DNA from: Streptomyces sp. NBC_01571
GTDB taxonomy: Bacteria; Actinomycetota; Actinomycetes; Streptomycetales; Streptomycetaceae
DNA length: 64,000 nucleotides
Assembly (NCBI RefSeq): GCF_026339875.1
Contig: NZ_JAPEPZ010000001.1
Location: forward strand, 1 to 64,000
Reading direction: 5' to 3'
In this document: one piece after another, positions 8,620 through 18,141 of the stretch
Numbering within the stretch: position 1 is the stretch's first letter
How the letters are laid out: every line of letters begins with the position of its first letter
Position numbers and translations under genes: made by a program
Notes under the pieces: generated by a model
Databases searched by the model: none
The model's input: the letters and a program-made list of their open reading frames with translations, nothing else
What the model was told of the DNA's origin: nothing

Positions 8620-8700
8620 CCCAGACGGTGCGCCGTTGCTAAGAGCCTCAGCTGCTCTCAGCATTCCGGGCATTTCGGCCCGGAAGGTCCGTCTCGTCAC
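8620..8700 (-). ncRNA. Candidate omega-RNA scaffold at the tnpB 3' end
   Basis: Two tight hairpins follow the tnpB stop codon: TTCCGGGC/GCCCGGAA with a six-base loop (8664-8685) and CTGAGAGC/GCTCTTAG with a seven-base loop (8639-8661, one G-U pair). In characterised TnpB systems the omega-RNA covers the tnpB 3' end and right element end, and the guide is the flanking DNA. Here the guide would begin near 8619 and read into the interrupted ORF on the minus strand. The 5' boundary of the RNA is unknown and may extend into tnpB. Confidence 0.55.
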
Positions 8701-10154
8701 CAAAGCGTGAGGGCTTCGGCGTGAGTACGGTCTCTCGCTTCCTCCTGCCGCTGGTGCGGCAGGGGTGCGCCACCTGCCCGCCCCGCGCTCGCCTTGCGGC
8801 GGGTGCGGGTGGCGCGGGTCTTCTGGTCGGCTCTACGAGGCTTCGACACCACCTCGGTGGCGTCCTGGTCTCCAGCCACTCCGGTACCAGTCAGGCAGGC
8901 TGCCGCGAGAGCGGCGAGGTTGAGTGCGGCGTTGTCGTCCCGGTCGATGACCAGGCCGCAGGTGTCGCATTCGTAGGTCCGGACGTGCAGCGGCAGCTTG
9001 GCTTTCACCGCGCCGCACCCGGAACAGGTCTTCGAGGAGGGGTACCAGCGGTCCGCGGCCACGAGGTGGGTGGTGTGGCGCTGGCGGGTTTTATAGGTGA
9101 GCTGGCGTCGGATCTCTGCGAATCCGGCGTCGGCGATCCTGCGCGCGAGGCGCCGGTTGCGGAGCATCCCGGCGACGTTCAGGTCCTCGATCACGACCGT
9201 GCCGTACTCGGCCGCAACGCTCGTGGTGAGCTTGTGCAGGGCGTCCGCGCGGAGGTTCGCCACCCGGTGGTGCACGCGGTTGCGGGCGGCGTTGGCCTTC
9301 TCCCACCGCTTCGACGGCTTCTGTCCGGTGCGCCGGTCGGGGCCCTGGCGGCGGGAGACGATGCGAGAGGCGCGGCGCAGCTGCTTGCGTGCCCGGTCGT
9401 AGTGTCCGGGGTTCGCGACGGTGCGGATCTCACCCGTCGAGTCGGCCATGACCGCGAGGGTCTTCACGCCGAGGTCGATGCCGACCGCCACGTCCGGCCG
9501 CGCCACACGTTCGAGGTCGCGCTTGACCTCGGCCTGGAAGGCGACGTACCAGCGTCCGCGCTCGTGCCGCACGGTCGCGGACAGGATCCGGGCCGTCCCG
9601 GCCTCAACGCGCGCGAGGAGCTTCACCGTGGGCTCGTGGGTACGGATCGTGCCCAGCCTCGGCAGCGTCACGTGCCGGCCGCCCGTGTCCACGCGGATCG
9701 CGCCGGTCGTGAACCGGCAGGAAAGACGGGCCTTCCGCTTCGACTTGAAGCGGGGCGTACCCATCCGCTTGCCGTGCCGCTTGCCCTGCTTGGACTTGGT
9801 GTAGTTGTCGAACGCCGCCGCAGCGTTGGCGAGGCCGGTGTTGTACGCCTCTTTGGAGTTCTCCTCCCACCAGGCGGCGAACCTGGGGTCAGCGTGCTTG
9901 GTCTCGTTGAACGCCTTCCTCAGTGCGGGCAGCGACCACGGCCGCCACTGCGTCAGCCCGGCCTCGGCGATGCCGTAGGACTCCTCCGCGCGGCGCTGCC
10001 ACCACGACGCGGTCACCCAACCGACAGCCCAGTTGTACGCGGCACGCGCCGCGCCGCAGTGCGAGCGCAGCGCGTGCTCCTGAGTCGTGTTCGGGTCCAG
10101 GGCGAACCGGAACGCCTGAACCTGGAACCCGGGCTGTGGCTGGAATTTCTTCAC
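8697..10154 (-). CDS. tnpB: TnpB RNA-guided nuclease of the IS607 element
   Basis: A 485-residue TnpB, ancestor-type of Cas12. The RuvC-like acidic residues are all present: Asp in GIDLGVKTLAV, Glu in VIEDLNVAGM and Asp in VIDRDDNAALN. A four-cysteine zinc ribbon (CSGCG and CDTCG) lies before the last motif. An N-terminal helix-rich region opens KKFQPQPGFQ. Nothing suggests inactivation. The GTG start overlaps the tnpA stop as GTGA, so translation is coupled. Such proteins cut the empty donor site under omega-RNA guidance, which helps the element persist. Confidence 0.93.
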   Translation of the reverse strand: MKKFQPQPGFQVQAFRFALDPNTTQEHALRSHCGAARAAYNWAVGWVTASWWQRRAEESYGIAEAGLTQWRPWSLPALRKAFNETKHADPRFAAWWEENSKEAYNTGLANAAAAFDNYTKSKQGKRHGKRMGTPRFKSKRKARLSCRFTTGAIRVDTGGRHVTLPRLGTIRTHEPTVKLLARVEAGTARILSATVRHERGRWYVAFQAEVKRDLERVARPDVAVGIDLGVKTLAVMADSTGEIRTVANPGHYDRARKQLRRASRIVSRRQGPDRRTGQKPSKRWEKANAARNRVHHRVANLRADALHKLTTSVAAEYGTVVIEDLNVAGMLRNRRLARRIADAGFAEIRRQLTYKTRQRHTTHLVAADRWYPSSKTCSGCGAVKAKLPLHVRTYECDTCGLVIDRDDNAALNLAALAAACLTGTGVAGDQDATEVVSKPRRADQKTRATRTRRKASAGRAGGAPLPHQRQEEARDRTHAEALTLW

Positions 10155-10726
10155 TCGGCAGCCTCGCCGGTCGCCACGGCCACCGCGCGGGCGGCCCGGT
10201 CCTTCGCCGCCCGCCGCCCGTACAGGCGGGCACACATCGAGGTCAGCACCTCGGTGATGTCGCGCACCAGGTCATCGGCGGTCTCGGTGGGGTCGAGGAC
10301 AACCAGGCGCCGCCCGGAGGCGGACAGGACGGCTTCGAGATGCTCGACGCCGAACCGGGCCAGCCGGTCCCGGTGCTCGACCACGATCACCGCGGCCCGC
10401 GGATCGGACAGCAGGCGGTGCAACTTGCGCCGACGCCCGTTCAGCCCCGAGCCGACCTCGGTCACGACCTCCGCAACCGGCAGGCCGAGCCCGGTAGCCC
10501 CCTGGACCACGCGGGCCACCTGCCGGTCAAGATCCGGCTTCTGGTCCGCCGACGAAACCCGGCAGTACGCCACGACACGGCCGGACGTCTCCGGGGCGGG
10601 CTCGTCGACCAACCACGTACCAGACGGCGTCTGGCGCACCGGGACCGGCATGCGGCCCTCTTTCGCCCACGTCCACGCGGTCTGGTAGTGCACACCGTTG
10701 CGCGCCGCCCATTCGGAAAGCTTCAC
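10151..10726 (-). CDS. tnpA: IS607-type serine recombinase/transposase TnpA
   Basis: A 191-residue protein with a short N-terminal MerR-like helix-turn-helix (about residues 1-45) that reads VHYQTAWTWAKEGRMP, followed by a serine recombinase catalytic domain. The nucleophilic Ser is in AYCRVSSADQKPDL, and the conserved Arg motif appears as VEHRDRLARFG. The reversed order, DNA-binding domain first, is diagnostic of IS607. The GTG start is followed at once by the conserved KLSEWA segment. Confidence 0.93.
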   Translation of the reverse strand: MKLSEWAARNGVHYQTAWTWAKEGRMPVPVRQTPSGTWLVDEPAPETSGRVVAYCRVSSADQKPDLDRQVARVVQGATGLGLPVAEVVTEVGSGLNGRRRKLHRLLSDPRAAVIVVEHRDRLARFGVEHLEAVLSASGRRLVVLDPTETADDLVRDITEVLTSMCARLYGRRAAKDRAARAVAVATGEAAE

Positions 10727-10809
10727 GCGATCAAGATAACAGATGAGAAAAGCTGATATTTACTGATGGATCATGCAACAGTTGAAAGCCCTACCAACTC
10801 CACGGCTGG

Positions 10810-10965
10810 GAACCCGTCTCCGCTTCCAAATGGATCTCCTGGGCCCTGCTGATCAGCGTCACCTTCGTCATCTGCCGGGCCCGTCACCCCGCCCGGCCCG
10901 GCGCTCCCGCGGCCGTCCGGCCGAAGACCCAAACCCTGAAGACCGGGCTCGAAGGCCGCACTTGA
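10810..10965 (+). pseudogene. 3' part of the small ORF interrupted by the IS607 element
   Basis: The frame continues from the 5' part at 8488-8619 and ends at a TGA after 51 codons. It contains a likely membrane segment, SKWISWALLISVTFVICR, followed by a basic tail. On its own it has no start codon. The remainder of the gap to 11049 is GC-rich and holds GGGGGACGGGCTTG-like short repeats with no gene. Confidence 0.4.
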
Positions 10966-11049
10966 GGGCCGGGCCAAGCGAGACGGGCTGGAGAGCCGCC
11001 TTCGGGGGACGGGCTTGAGGGCCGGGTCCGGGGGACGGGCTTGGGCGGG

Positions 11050-11793
11050 TCAGGCGGAGGGGCGGGCGGCCGGGGGGCGCAGGCCTGATTCGAAGGCGTA
11101 GATGGCCGCGTGGACGCGGTTGCGCAGGCGCAGCTTGTGCAGCAGGTTCTGCACGTGGGTCTTGACGGTGTGCTCGGACAGGGTCAGGGCCTGGGCTATC
11201 TCGCCGTTGGACAGGCCGCGGGCCAGCAGGTCGAGGACCTGGCACTCGCGGTCGGTCAGCCGGTCGGGGCTGACCGGTGAGATCGGCGGGATGGGCGCGG
11301 CGGCGGATCGGCGTCCGGCCGGGGCCGGGGCGGGTCCGTGCGCGAGGGTGTAGCCGGCCGCGGCCAGCACCACGGCGGAGGCCAGCTGGCCCGCGGTGGC
11401 GGTGGCCGGCAGATGCCCGCCGGCCGGCCGGCCGGCACGGTCGGTGCGGGCCGGGCCGCCCAGGACCAGCAGCGGCAGGTCCCCGCCGCCGAAGGCCAGG
11501 GCCTCGCGCTGGTCGCCCGCGAACGCGCCGTGGGCGACCAGGACATGGGGCGGCCGGGCGGCCAGCGCGCGCAGCAGTTCCGGCCCCGGTTCGCTCTCGC
11601 CGGTGACACGGATACCGGGGTGGCCCTCGAGCAGGGCCGTGATGCCGCGGCGGGCGAGCGGGTCCTCGCCGACCACGTGCACCCGCACGGCGGCCGTCGC
11701 GCCGGGCCGGGGGGCCGGGGCACGGCCGGCGTGTTCGTCGTGTGCGGGGGCTGGCGCGGGGAGCACCCGGAGTGCGGCGTGCCGCTCGTCCAT
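11050..11793 (-). CDS. LuxR/NarL-type response regulator with atypical receiver
   Basis: The 247-residue protein ends in a clear LuxR-type DNA-binding domain (about residues 175-240: LTDRECQVLDLLARGLSNGEIA, then LSEHTVKTHVQNLLHKL). The N-terminal domain follows the receiver pattern (VRVHVVGEDPLARRGITALL) but the phosphoacceptor Asp is not evident where expected, so it may be an orphan regulator controlled without phosphorylation. GGAGGCCGCC precedes the ATG. It lies downstream of the AMP-ligase-like gene and is probably a pathway regulator. Confidence 0.87.
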   Translation of the reverse strand: MDERHAALRVLPAPAPAHDEHAGRAPAPRPGATAAVRVHVVGEDPLARRGITALLEGHPGIRVTGESEPGPELLRALAARPPHVLVAHGAFAGDQREALAFGGGDLPLLVLGGPARTDRAGRPAGGHLPATATAGQLASAVVLAAAGYTLAHGPAPAPAGRRSAAAPIPPISPVSPDRLTDRECQVLDLLARGLSNGEIAQALTLSEHTVKTHVQNLLHKLRLRNRVHAAIYAFESGLRPPAARPSA

Positions 11794-12186
11794 GGCGGCC
11801 TCCTCCCTGTCGTCCGGGGATGTCCCGCCGGATCCCGGGATGTCCCGCCAGGTCACCGTAGGCGGCGGGCGGCGCCGTGTCCGGTGCGCTCCAGCGGGCC
11901 ACGACCGGTCCGCTACCACGTCTCACCCCGCCGGCCCGGCCCCCGCCTGCGGCCGGCCTCCGATCTCTCCGGCCCTGTGTCCCCGGCCCGTTGACCTCCG
12001 GGCCGCCGGGGCCGGGATGCGCGGGCTCCGGCCCGGTCTCCTCCGGGCGGCGGGCGCGGGGCCGTTGCCCGCGGGGCGGGTCCGGGGTCCGTCGCCCTCA
12101 AGTCCCCTTGTCCGCAAGTCTCCTTGTCTTCTTGTCCCCGGGCTGGTTGTGCCGCGGTCCGTACCGGGGGTGCCGGCCGGGGTGGG
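11794..12186. other. Intergenic region, no gene seen
   Basis: This 393-bp stretch separates the LuxR-type gene from the AMP-ligase-like gene upstream on the same strand. CCGGGATGTCCCGCC-like repeats occur near 11820 and AAGTCTCCTTGTC-like repeats near 12110. No reading frame with family resemblance is present. Confidence 0.5.
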
Positions 12187-13944
12187 TCAGGCGGCGGCTT
12201 CCCCGGCGGCCAGGGCGTGCAGCCGCAGGCGCAGTTCGCGGCGGGCGGGCCGGCCGCCCGGCCGGCGGGGGACGGCGTCGAGGGCCTCCAGGCGGCGGAT
12301 CTGCTCGCCGGGGCCGAGCCGGGCGTTGGCCTGTTCGGCGACGGAGTCGAGGACGTCGAGGAGACCGGGGGCATCGCCGTCGGGCGCCTCGCGCAGCACC
12401 ACGCCGGCCCAGACCAGGGCGCCGCGCGCCGGGTCGGGCCAGTCCGCGACGATGCAGTCGGCCACCCGCGGGTCCTGGCCGATGACCCGCTCCACCACGC
12501 TGGGCGCGACCAGCGCGTCGTCGCAGGTGAACACGGAGCGGTGCGCGTCCACGAGGTGCAGTCCGCCGTCCGCGTCGAGGTAGCCCGTGTCACCGGTGGC
12601 CAGCCAGCCGTCCGCGTCCCGCGGTGCCGGGCCGGGTCCGTCCGCCGGGCCGGGGCTCAGCTGCGGTCCGCGGATCTGCACCTCGCCGGTCGACCACACC
12701 GCGGCGGGCCGGGTGCTGCCGGGCAGGACGACCCGGCACTCGGTGCCCGGCAGCGGCACCCCGACCGCGCCGAGACCGGGCCGGGAGCCGGGCGGCTGGT
12801 GGTGGGAGAGCGTGAAGACCTCGGTCAGGCCGTAGCCCTGCAGAACGGACACGCGCAGCGCGTCGCGCAGCGCACGGGCCCGTTCCGGCGCCAGTACCCC
12901 GCCGCTGACATGGATGGCGCTCAGGTGCCGGCCGGGCAGGTGCGCCCGGCCCGCGGCCAGCCGGGAATCACCCGCCAGCCGGTCCAGCCGGGCGGGCAGC
13001 CCGTAGTAGTGCGTGGCCTCCGCCCGCGCTGCCTCCGCCAGCGCCCCGAAGGGGTCGGGGTCCGTGCACAGCACCTGCCGGGCTCCGGCGTGCACGGCCG
13101 AGTTGAGGTGCACGGCGTGGTACTGCGGCAGATGGTTGAGGACGACGGAGGAGGCACCGAGCCGGTGGGCCAGGGCGGTCTGGGCGGCGCCCGCGACGAG
13201 ATTGCGGTGCGTCATGCGCACACCTTTCAACCGCCCGCCGCCGTCCGGCGCGAACTGCAGGCACGCCACCGCGTCCACACCGGGCCGCGCCCTGCGTACG
13301 GACCCGGTGGCGGGCACCGCCGCCAGAGCCGCGGACAGCGCCACCACCGCGCAGGCCCCCTGCCCACCGGACACCGCAGCACCCGACACCGCAACATCCG
13401 ACACCGGGACACCGGACGGCTGGACACCGGACAGCTGGACACCGGACGGCTGACGGTCCGGCACCCAGCCGCCGGATACCGAGCCGCCGGGTGCGGGGCG
13501 CACGGGTGCGGGGCGGCCGGTGGGGTCCGTGGGGTCGGTCACCACGATGGTGTGCAGCCGGGGCAGCCGGTCCGCGAGTGCGGCGAGCAGCGCGGCCAGC
13601 GCTCCGGGTACGAAGGCGATCTCGACCCCGGCCGCCGCGCACACCTCGTGCAGCGCGGCCGGCCCCATCCGCGGATCGAGCAGGGCCAGCAGCCGGCCGC
13701 TGCGGACGGTGCCGTAGTACACGGCGGGGAAGGCGGTGTCGAGGGTGGTGGCCGCGGCGACGACGGCGTCGGCCCGCCGGACGGTGCGCCCCACGTAGCG
13801 GGCGATGCGGTCCGCCTCCCGGTCCAGGGCGGCGTACGTCACCGCGGCCCCGGCCGTGACCACGGCCGGGGCGTCGCCGTCACGGTCCGCGGCCCGCCGC
13901 AGCAGGTCGTCCAGCGGGCTCTGCGGATACCTGAGGATGGGCAC
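12187..13944 (-). CDS. AMP-dependent acyl ligase-like protein with altered catalytic motifs
   Basis: A 585-residue ANL-superfamily protein that would normally activate an acid as its adenylate and load it on CoA or an ACP. The overall order is retained: QGYGLTEVF (A5), GWLATGDTG (A7) and a C-terminal PRRPGGRPARREL (A10). The phosphate-binding loop reads APDGGGRLKG instead of TSGSTGRPKG, and the A10 lysine is replaced by Arg, so activity is doubtful. An in-frame serine/valine/proline-rich repeat (about residues 155-195) is inserted in the N-domain. It follows the PPTase gene. GTG start with CAGGAGG upstream. Confidence 0.8.
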   Translation of the reverse strand: MPILRYPQSPLDDLLRRAADRDGDAPAVVTAGAAVTYAALDREADRIARYVGRTVRRADAVVAAATTLDTAFPAVYYGTVRSGRLLALLDPRMGPAALHEVCAAAGVEIAFVPGALAALLAALADRLPRLHTIVVTDPTDPTGRPAPVRPAPGGSVSGGWVPDRQPSGVQLSGVQPSGVPVSDVAVSGAAVSGGQGACAVVALSAALAAVPATGSVRRARPGVDAVACLQFAPDGGGRLKGVRMTHRNLVAGAAQTALAHRLGASSVVLNHLPQYHAVHLNSAVHAGARQVLCTDPDPFGALAEAARAEATHYYGLPARLDRLAGDSRLAAGRAHLPGRHLSAIHVSGGVLAPERARALRDALRVSVLQGYGLTEVFTLSHHQPPGSRPGLGAVGVPLPGTECRVVLPGSTRPAAVWSTGEVQIRGPQLSPGPADGPGPAPRDADGWLATGDTGYLDADGGLHLVDAHRSVFTCDDALVAPSVVERVIGQDPRVADCIVADWPDPARGALVWAGVVLREAPDGDAPGLLDVLDSVAEQANARLGPGEQIRRLEALDAVPRRPGGRPARRELRLRLHALAAGEAAA

Positions 13945-14062
13945 GGCGGCCTCCTGGCTGCAGACAGCAGGAACAGCGGACGCCTCACGGTAGGTGTCCC
14001 GGCTCAAGAGGTCTTCGAAGCCCGCTGGAGATGCCCCCGGGCCGCCGCACCGGCCCGGGAAG

Positions 14063-15007
14063 TCACGCCGGGACCGCGGCCAGGCGGCCCCCCACCGGCC
14101 GGGGCAGCGGGAAACTGCGGAGCTCCGAGCGGCTCCAGGGGAAGCCGTAGCCGAGGTGGAGCACCGGGTCCTGGGCCGCGTCGGCGGGCACGGCGACGGC
14201 GACCAGCACGCCGGGCACCGGCTCCAGTTCGACGAACCGCCACGGGCGGGCCGTGTCGTCGGCGGGCGGCGTGAAGGCGCGTACGCCGCGTTCGTCGTCC
14301 AGGGTGAAGACGAACGCGTCGAAGGGCAGTCCCAGGCCGAGCCCGCGGGCCTTGGAGTAGGCCTCCTTGAGCGTCCACACCCGCAGTGCCCGCCGGTCGC
14401 GGTCCGGGCCCTGTGCCGCCTGCTCGACCCACTCCCGCTCCGGGGCGGCGAAGGTGCGCACGATGGTGGTGATGGCCCGCTCGTCCCGGTCCTCCAGCCG
14501 CTCCACGTCCACACCGATGCGGTGGCGGCGCACGATACCCAGCAGGCTGTAGCCGCCCGCGTGGGAGAGGTTGAAGTCCAACTGCGCTCCGCCGCGCGGC
14601 AGTTCACCCGGAGCGGGCCGCAGGAAGGGACGGCCCCGCGCGGAACGCCAGATGACCAGCTCGGCCTCGGCCAGGCCCGCCTCCAGCGCCAGCGCGCGCC
14701 GCACCAGGGTGTGCGCGAGCAGGTACTGGCGCCGGTCGCGTTCGAACAGGAAACGGCTCGCGGTCTTCTGCTCCTGCGCGTCGAGCCAGTGCGCGGCGAG
14801 CAGGCCGGCGACCGCGGGCGGCAGGCCGTCGTTGGGACACAGCCACAGCTTGACCGGCTCGTCCGTGCCCGCGTCCGCACCCGCGACGCCAACCGGAACG
14901 GACGCCGGGACCAGGGCCGGAGCCGGGGCCGGGGCCGGGAACGAGGACGAGGGTGCGACCGCGGACAGCGACGGTGACGGGGGCGGGGATGTCAGGGGTG
15001 CGGTCAC
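14063..15007 (-). CDS. Sfp-type 4'-phosphopantetheinyl transferase
   Basis: Converts apo carrier proteins to the holo form using CoA. The 314-residue protein has the Mg/CoA-binding motif GVDVE and the second signature [14 protein letters not shown], with the PLPFDAF-like continuation usual in Sfp homologues, so it looks active. About 50 N-terminal residues are a Ser/Pro/Ala-rich extension. The GTG start overlaps the stop of the KS-like gene (GTGA), so the two are translationally coupled. Likely targets are the tandem ACP two genes upstream and the discrete ACP. Confidence 0.92.
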   Translation of the reverse strand: MTAPLTSPPPSPSLSAVAPSSSFPAPAPAPALVPASVPVGVAGADAGTDEPVKLWLCPNDGLPPAVAGLLAAHWLDAQEQKTASRFLFERDRRQYLLAHTLVRRALALEAGLAEAELVIWRSARGRPFLRPAPGELPRGGAQLDFNLSHAGGYSLLGIVRRHRIGVDVERLEDRDERAITTIVRTFAAPEREWVEQAAQGPDRDRRALRVWTLKEAYSKARGLGLGLPFDAFVFTLDDERGVRAFTPPADDTARPWRFVELEPVPGVLVAVAVPADAAQDPVLHLGYGFPWSRSELRSFPLPRPVGGRLAAVPA

Positions 15008-17313
15008 CGCCGTGCTCCGTCCGTGCCGCCGTCGGGTGCGGGCACACCCGCGCCGGACGCCGTCGCGTCCGGGCCGGACTCCACCGGCCGTTCCTGAGGC
15101 CCGCGTCGAGACCGGAACTGCACCTGAGACCGGGCGTGGACCTGAGACTCGGGCTCGGGCTCGGGCTCGGGCTGAGAGTGGGGCTCAGGCTGAGAGTGGG
15201 GCTCGGGCTGGGGTTGGGGCTCGGGCTGGGGTTGGGGCTCGGACTGGGGTTGGGGCTCGGACTCGGGTTGGGGCTCGGGTTGGGGCTCGGGTTGGGGCTC
15301 GGGTTGGGGCTCGGGTTGGGGCTCGGGTTGGGGCTCGGGTTGGGGCTCGGGTTGGGGCTGGGGTTGGGGCTGGGGTTGGGGCTGGGGTTGGGGTTGCAGG
15401 ACGGTGGGGGGCAGTTCGATGCCCGCGGATCCGGGGTGCGCGGGCAGTACGGCGCAGATGTCGGTGCCGGCCAGCCACAGCCGCGCCAGCTGTTCGAGGC
15501 GGCCGCCCTGCCACAGGGCGGCCACGTAGGTACGGGTCTCCGCGAGCCCGTCGAGCAGCAGCGGGTCGCCTGCGTCGCGCAGGTCGGCGCTGTGTACGCC
15601 CGCCGGGTGCCGGCCGGGGCCGGCGGCCTCGGCGAAGGCGGCCAGCTGTGCGGCCAGGCCGGTGACCGTGTGGGCGACCACCGCCAGACGGCAGCGCAGG
15701 GCCGCGCGTCCCAGCCGCAGTTCGTGCGCGACCGCGGCGAGGTCCGCTCCGGGCGGGCCGCCGTGCGCAGCGGCGCCGGTCAGCCAGCGGGCGAACCGCG
15801 CCGCGGTGGCGGCCAGTTGCCGGGGCGTGGCGGCGGACAGCAGTACCAGTTCCGCGTCTGCGGGGCGGCGGGCGGGCCGCGCGGGGGGACGGTGGGCGGG
15901 GGGTGCCTCCTCCACGACCAGCACGGCGTCCGCGGCCGGCGGCCCGGACACGCCGACCAGGGCCCTGCGGGGCACCGTGGTGCCGTCGTCGCGGCGGGCC
16001 GGCTCCCAGCCGGCGGGCGCCGCCCGGCCGGGCCCGGGCAGCAGCGTGGCGTGGCGCAACTGCCCCACGGCACGGACCAGGGCGGCCGCCCCGGCGACCA
16101 CCCCCGGGCCGTCCCCCGTGTCACCCGCCGGGTCCGCCGTCCGGGCGCTCTCCCGCACAGCGATGCCCAGCGCCTCCAGTCCGGCCCCCGCCACCAGGCC
16201 CGCCCCCGGGCCGTCCGGACCGGGGGCGGCGGCCGGCGCCGGCTGCCGAGTGATCTGCGGCGGCGGCCCGGTGCGCGTCCCGTGCGGATCGGCGGCCGGG
16301 GCGGTCAGGCCGGCCGCAGCCAGCGCCCGGCCGACCAGCCGGGCGTGGTGCGGTACGGCTCCCAGGCGGCCCGGGTGACCGGCCGCGCCGGCGCGGATCA
16401 CCGCGTACACGCGGTCCCCGGCGGCACGGGCCGCGGCCAGCGGCTTGAGCAGCACGACCACCACTCCCCCGCCACCGTCCCCGACACCACCACCCCCACC
16501 ATCGGCATCGACACCGGCATCCGTGCCCGCACCGGTGTCGGTGTGGGTGCCGGTGTCAATGTGGGTGCCGGTGCGGGGCGGCCGAGGTGCCGGACGCGGT
16601 GGCAGCTCGACGGCGCCGGCCAGCGCCGCCTCGCACTCCCCCGCGCGCAGCGCGCCGAGTGCGAGGTGCAGCGCGGTGAGGAAGGAGGACGCGCCGGTGT
16701 CGACGCTCAGGCTGGGCCCGCGCAGGTCGAGCAGCCGCGACAGCCGCCCGGCCGGTCCGGGCCCGCCCGGCGTGTCCCCGCCCGGCGCGTTGTCTGCCGG
16801 GCCGGCGGCGAGGTAGACACCGACGCTGCGCCCTGCGTGGTCGGGGCCGGTGAGCCGGTCGGTCCGTACTCCGGCGTATCCGGCGCTCTCCAGGGTCTGC
16901 CACGCGCTGCGCGCCAGCAGGCGTTCACGGGAGTCCAGGACGGCCGCGCCGGCGGTGTCGAGGCCGAACAGGGCGAGCAGGCCGGCGTCGAACTCCCGGA
17001 TGCCGTCCGCGAATCGGTCCCCTCCCCGCGGGGACGATGCCGTGGGGGTGTGCTGTTCCAGGGCGTGGCGCCAGAAGGCGTCCAGGTCGTCGGCGTGCGG
17101 GAAACAGCCCTGCATTCCCACGACGGCGCACGGCTCGGCGCCGCCGGCACCGGGGCCGGCCGGTGGTTCACGCTCCGCCGCGGGCCGCACCGCGGGGCCG
17201 GGCCGCGGCGGTGCTCCGGCCGGCGATGCGGCGCCGCGCAGCAGGGCCACGGCGTGCTCGCGCTGCAGGGTGCCGCCTTTGAACCGCGTCAGGATCTCGC
17301 GGGTGTCCGTCAC
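15004..17313 (-). CDS. Ketosynthase-like protein lacking the catalytic triad
   Basis: Residues 60 to about 430 follow the modular ketosynthase fold ([39 protein letters not shown]). The active-site Cys of DTACSS is Ala208 (DTGASS), and the two catalytic His regions read [10 protein letters not shown] and [10 protein letters not shown] without proper HGTGT or NIGH matches. It should therefore not condense chains. A linker domain follows (about 480-600), then about 120 residues of PQPEPQ repeats. The N-terminus [13 protein letters not shown] resembles a PKS docking helix. It is 16 bp after the tandem ACP gene and coupled to the PPTase. Confidence 0.82.
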   Translation of the reverse strand: MTDTREILTRFKGGTLQREHAVALLRGAASPAGAPPRPGPAVRPAAEREPPAGPGAGGAEPCAVVGMQGCFPHADDLDAFWRHALEQHTPTASSPRGGDRFADGIREFDAGLLALFGLDTAGAAVLDSRERLLARSAWQTLESAGYAGVRTDRLTGPDHAGRSVGVYLAAGPADNAPGGDTPGGPGPAGRLSRLLDLRGPSLSVDTGASSFLTALHLALGALRAGECEAALAGAVELPPRPAPRPPRTGTHIDTGTHTDTGAGTDAGVDADGGGGGVGDGGGGVVVVLLKPLAAARAAGDRVYAVIRAGAAGHPGRLGAVPHHARLVGRALAAAGLTAPAADPHGTRTGPPPQITRQPAPAAAPGPDGPGAGLVAGAGLEALGIAVRESARTADPAGDTGDGPGVVAGAAALVRAVGQLRHATLLPGPGRAAPAGWEPARRDDGTTVPRRALVGVSGPPAADAVLVVEEAPPAHRPPARPARRPADAELVLLSAATPRQLAATAARFARWLTGAAAHGGPPGADLAAVAHELRLGRAALRCRLAVVAHTVTGLAAQLAAFAEAAGPGRHPAGVHSADLRDAGDPLLLDGLAETRTYVAALWQGGRLEQLARLWLAGTDICAVLPAHPGSAGIELPPTVLQPQPQPQPQPQPQPQPEPQPEPQPEPQPEPQPEPQPEPQPEPQPESEPQPQSEPQPQPEPQPQPEPHSQPEPHSQPEPEPEPESQVHARSQVQFRSRRGPQERPVESGPDATASGAGVPAPDGGTDGARR
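15140..15400. repeat. In-frame minisatellite encoding PQ/PE repeats in the KS-like gene
   Basis: Units of CTCGGGTTGGGG and CTGGGGTTGGGG (12 bp) are repeated about 20 times. Because the unit is a multiple of three, copy-number change lengthens or shortens a proline-rich linker without breaking the frame. The G-rich + strand could form quadruplexes. Confidence 0.9.
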
Positions 17314-17328
17314 CGTGTGCCCTTCGTG

Positions 17329-18141
17329 TCAGGCGGAACGGGCCGCCAGCAGGGCAGCCGCCTCGTCGATGCTGAGCACCTCGTCGCGCACCGCGTCCAG
17401 CAGGGCGTTCAGGTCGATCTCCACGGCCCGCGGCGGCTGCGCGGGGGCGGGGCCGGACGCGGGTGCGGGTGCGGAGCCGGACGCGGGTGCGGGGCCGGTG
17501 GTGCGGGTGTCCGTCACCTGCGCGGTGACGTGTGCGGCCATGGCCGCGAGGTCGGGGTGGTCGTAGAGCAGGTCGGTCTGCTCGCTGAGGCCGTAGGTGC
17601 GGTTGATGCCGGCCAGGAACTCCGCGGCCAGGATGGAGTCCAGTCCCAGCGCGGCGAACGGCGCGCTCACGTCGATGTCCTGCGCGGCGCAGTGCAGGAT
17701 CCCGGCGAGCTGCGTGCGCAGGGTGTCGGTGACGGTGTCCGGCCCCGCGACGGGCCACGGGCCGGCACCGCGCACCGCAGCCGCAGCCTGAGACGGGGCC
17801 TGGACCGGGTCGGGCTGCCCGTCACCGTGCCGCGGGGCGGGGCCGGTGCGCGGCAGGGGCCCGGGCGCGGCGAGTTCGGCCGCGACGTGCCGGGCCAGTG
17901 CCTCCGGGGTGGGGTGGTCGTACAGCGCGGTGGCCGCAATCTGGGTGCCGTAACGGGCGTTGAGCGCCGCGACGAACTCGAGGGACAGCATCGAGTCCAG
18001 GCCCAGCAGCCGGAAGGACTCCTGCGTGTCGAGGGACTGCGGCTCGACCCGCATCATGCCCGCCAGTACCGCGGTGAGCTCGGCGAGCACGTCGGCCGCC
18101 GGCGTCGGCGAGGCCGTGTGCGGATGAGGGGCGGAGGTCAT
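17329..18141 (-). CDS. Tandem (two-domain) acyl carrier protein
   Basis: A 270-residue protein with two complete carrier domains: the first has LGLDSMLSLEFVAALNARYG (about residues 40-75) and the second LGLDSILAAEFLAGINRTYG (about 160-190). Both phosphopantetheine serines are present. The domains are joined by a Pro/Ala-rich linker, and the C-terminal IDEAAALLAARSA helix resembles a docking element. It is first in the series tandem ACP, KS-like, PPTase, AMP-ligase-like, so the carrier may be the working platform on which neighbours assemble. ATG with GGAGACGCCCACC upstream. Confidence 0.9.
   Translation of the reverse strand: MTSAPHPHTASPTPAADVLAELTAVLAGMMRVEPQSLDTQESFRLLGLDSMLSLEFVAALNARYGTQIAATALYDHPTPEALARHVAAELAAPGPLPRTGPAPRHGDGQPDPVQAPSQAAAAVRGAGPWPVAGPDTVTDTLRTQLAGILHCAAQDIDVSAPFAALGLDSILAAEFLAGINRTYGLSEQTDLLYDHPDLAAMAAHVTAQVTDTRTTGPAPASGSAPAPASGPAPAQPPRAVEIDLNALLDAVRDEVLSIDEAAALLAARSA

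Larger units (their letters stand above)
8620..10809 (-). mobile_element. IS607-family insertion sequence with serine recombinase and TnpB
   Basis: The element carries tnpA and tnpB on the minus strand with a 4-base overlap. Both outer junctions show CGGCTGG (8613-8619 and 10803-10809), consistent with a serine recombinase crossover in a short shared core and with the lack of terminal inverted repeats and target duplications in this family. The exact junction cannot be fixed within those seven bases. The right end (10727-10809) is AT-rich for this window. Confidence 0.8.

Noticed and set aside
10773..11018. An 81-codon + frame beginning next to the IS607 right end
   Set aside because: Its start lies inside the element and its frame differs from the one continuous with the interrupted ORF; the latter explains the region better.
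15140..15400. Tandem repeats that might suggest a CRISPR array
   Set aside because: The units are contiguous 12-bp repeats without unique spacers and encode PQ/PE in the KS-like protein; there are no cas genes.
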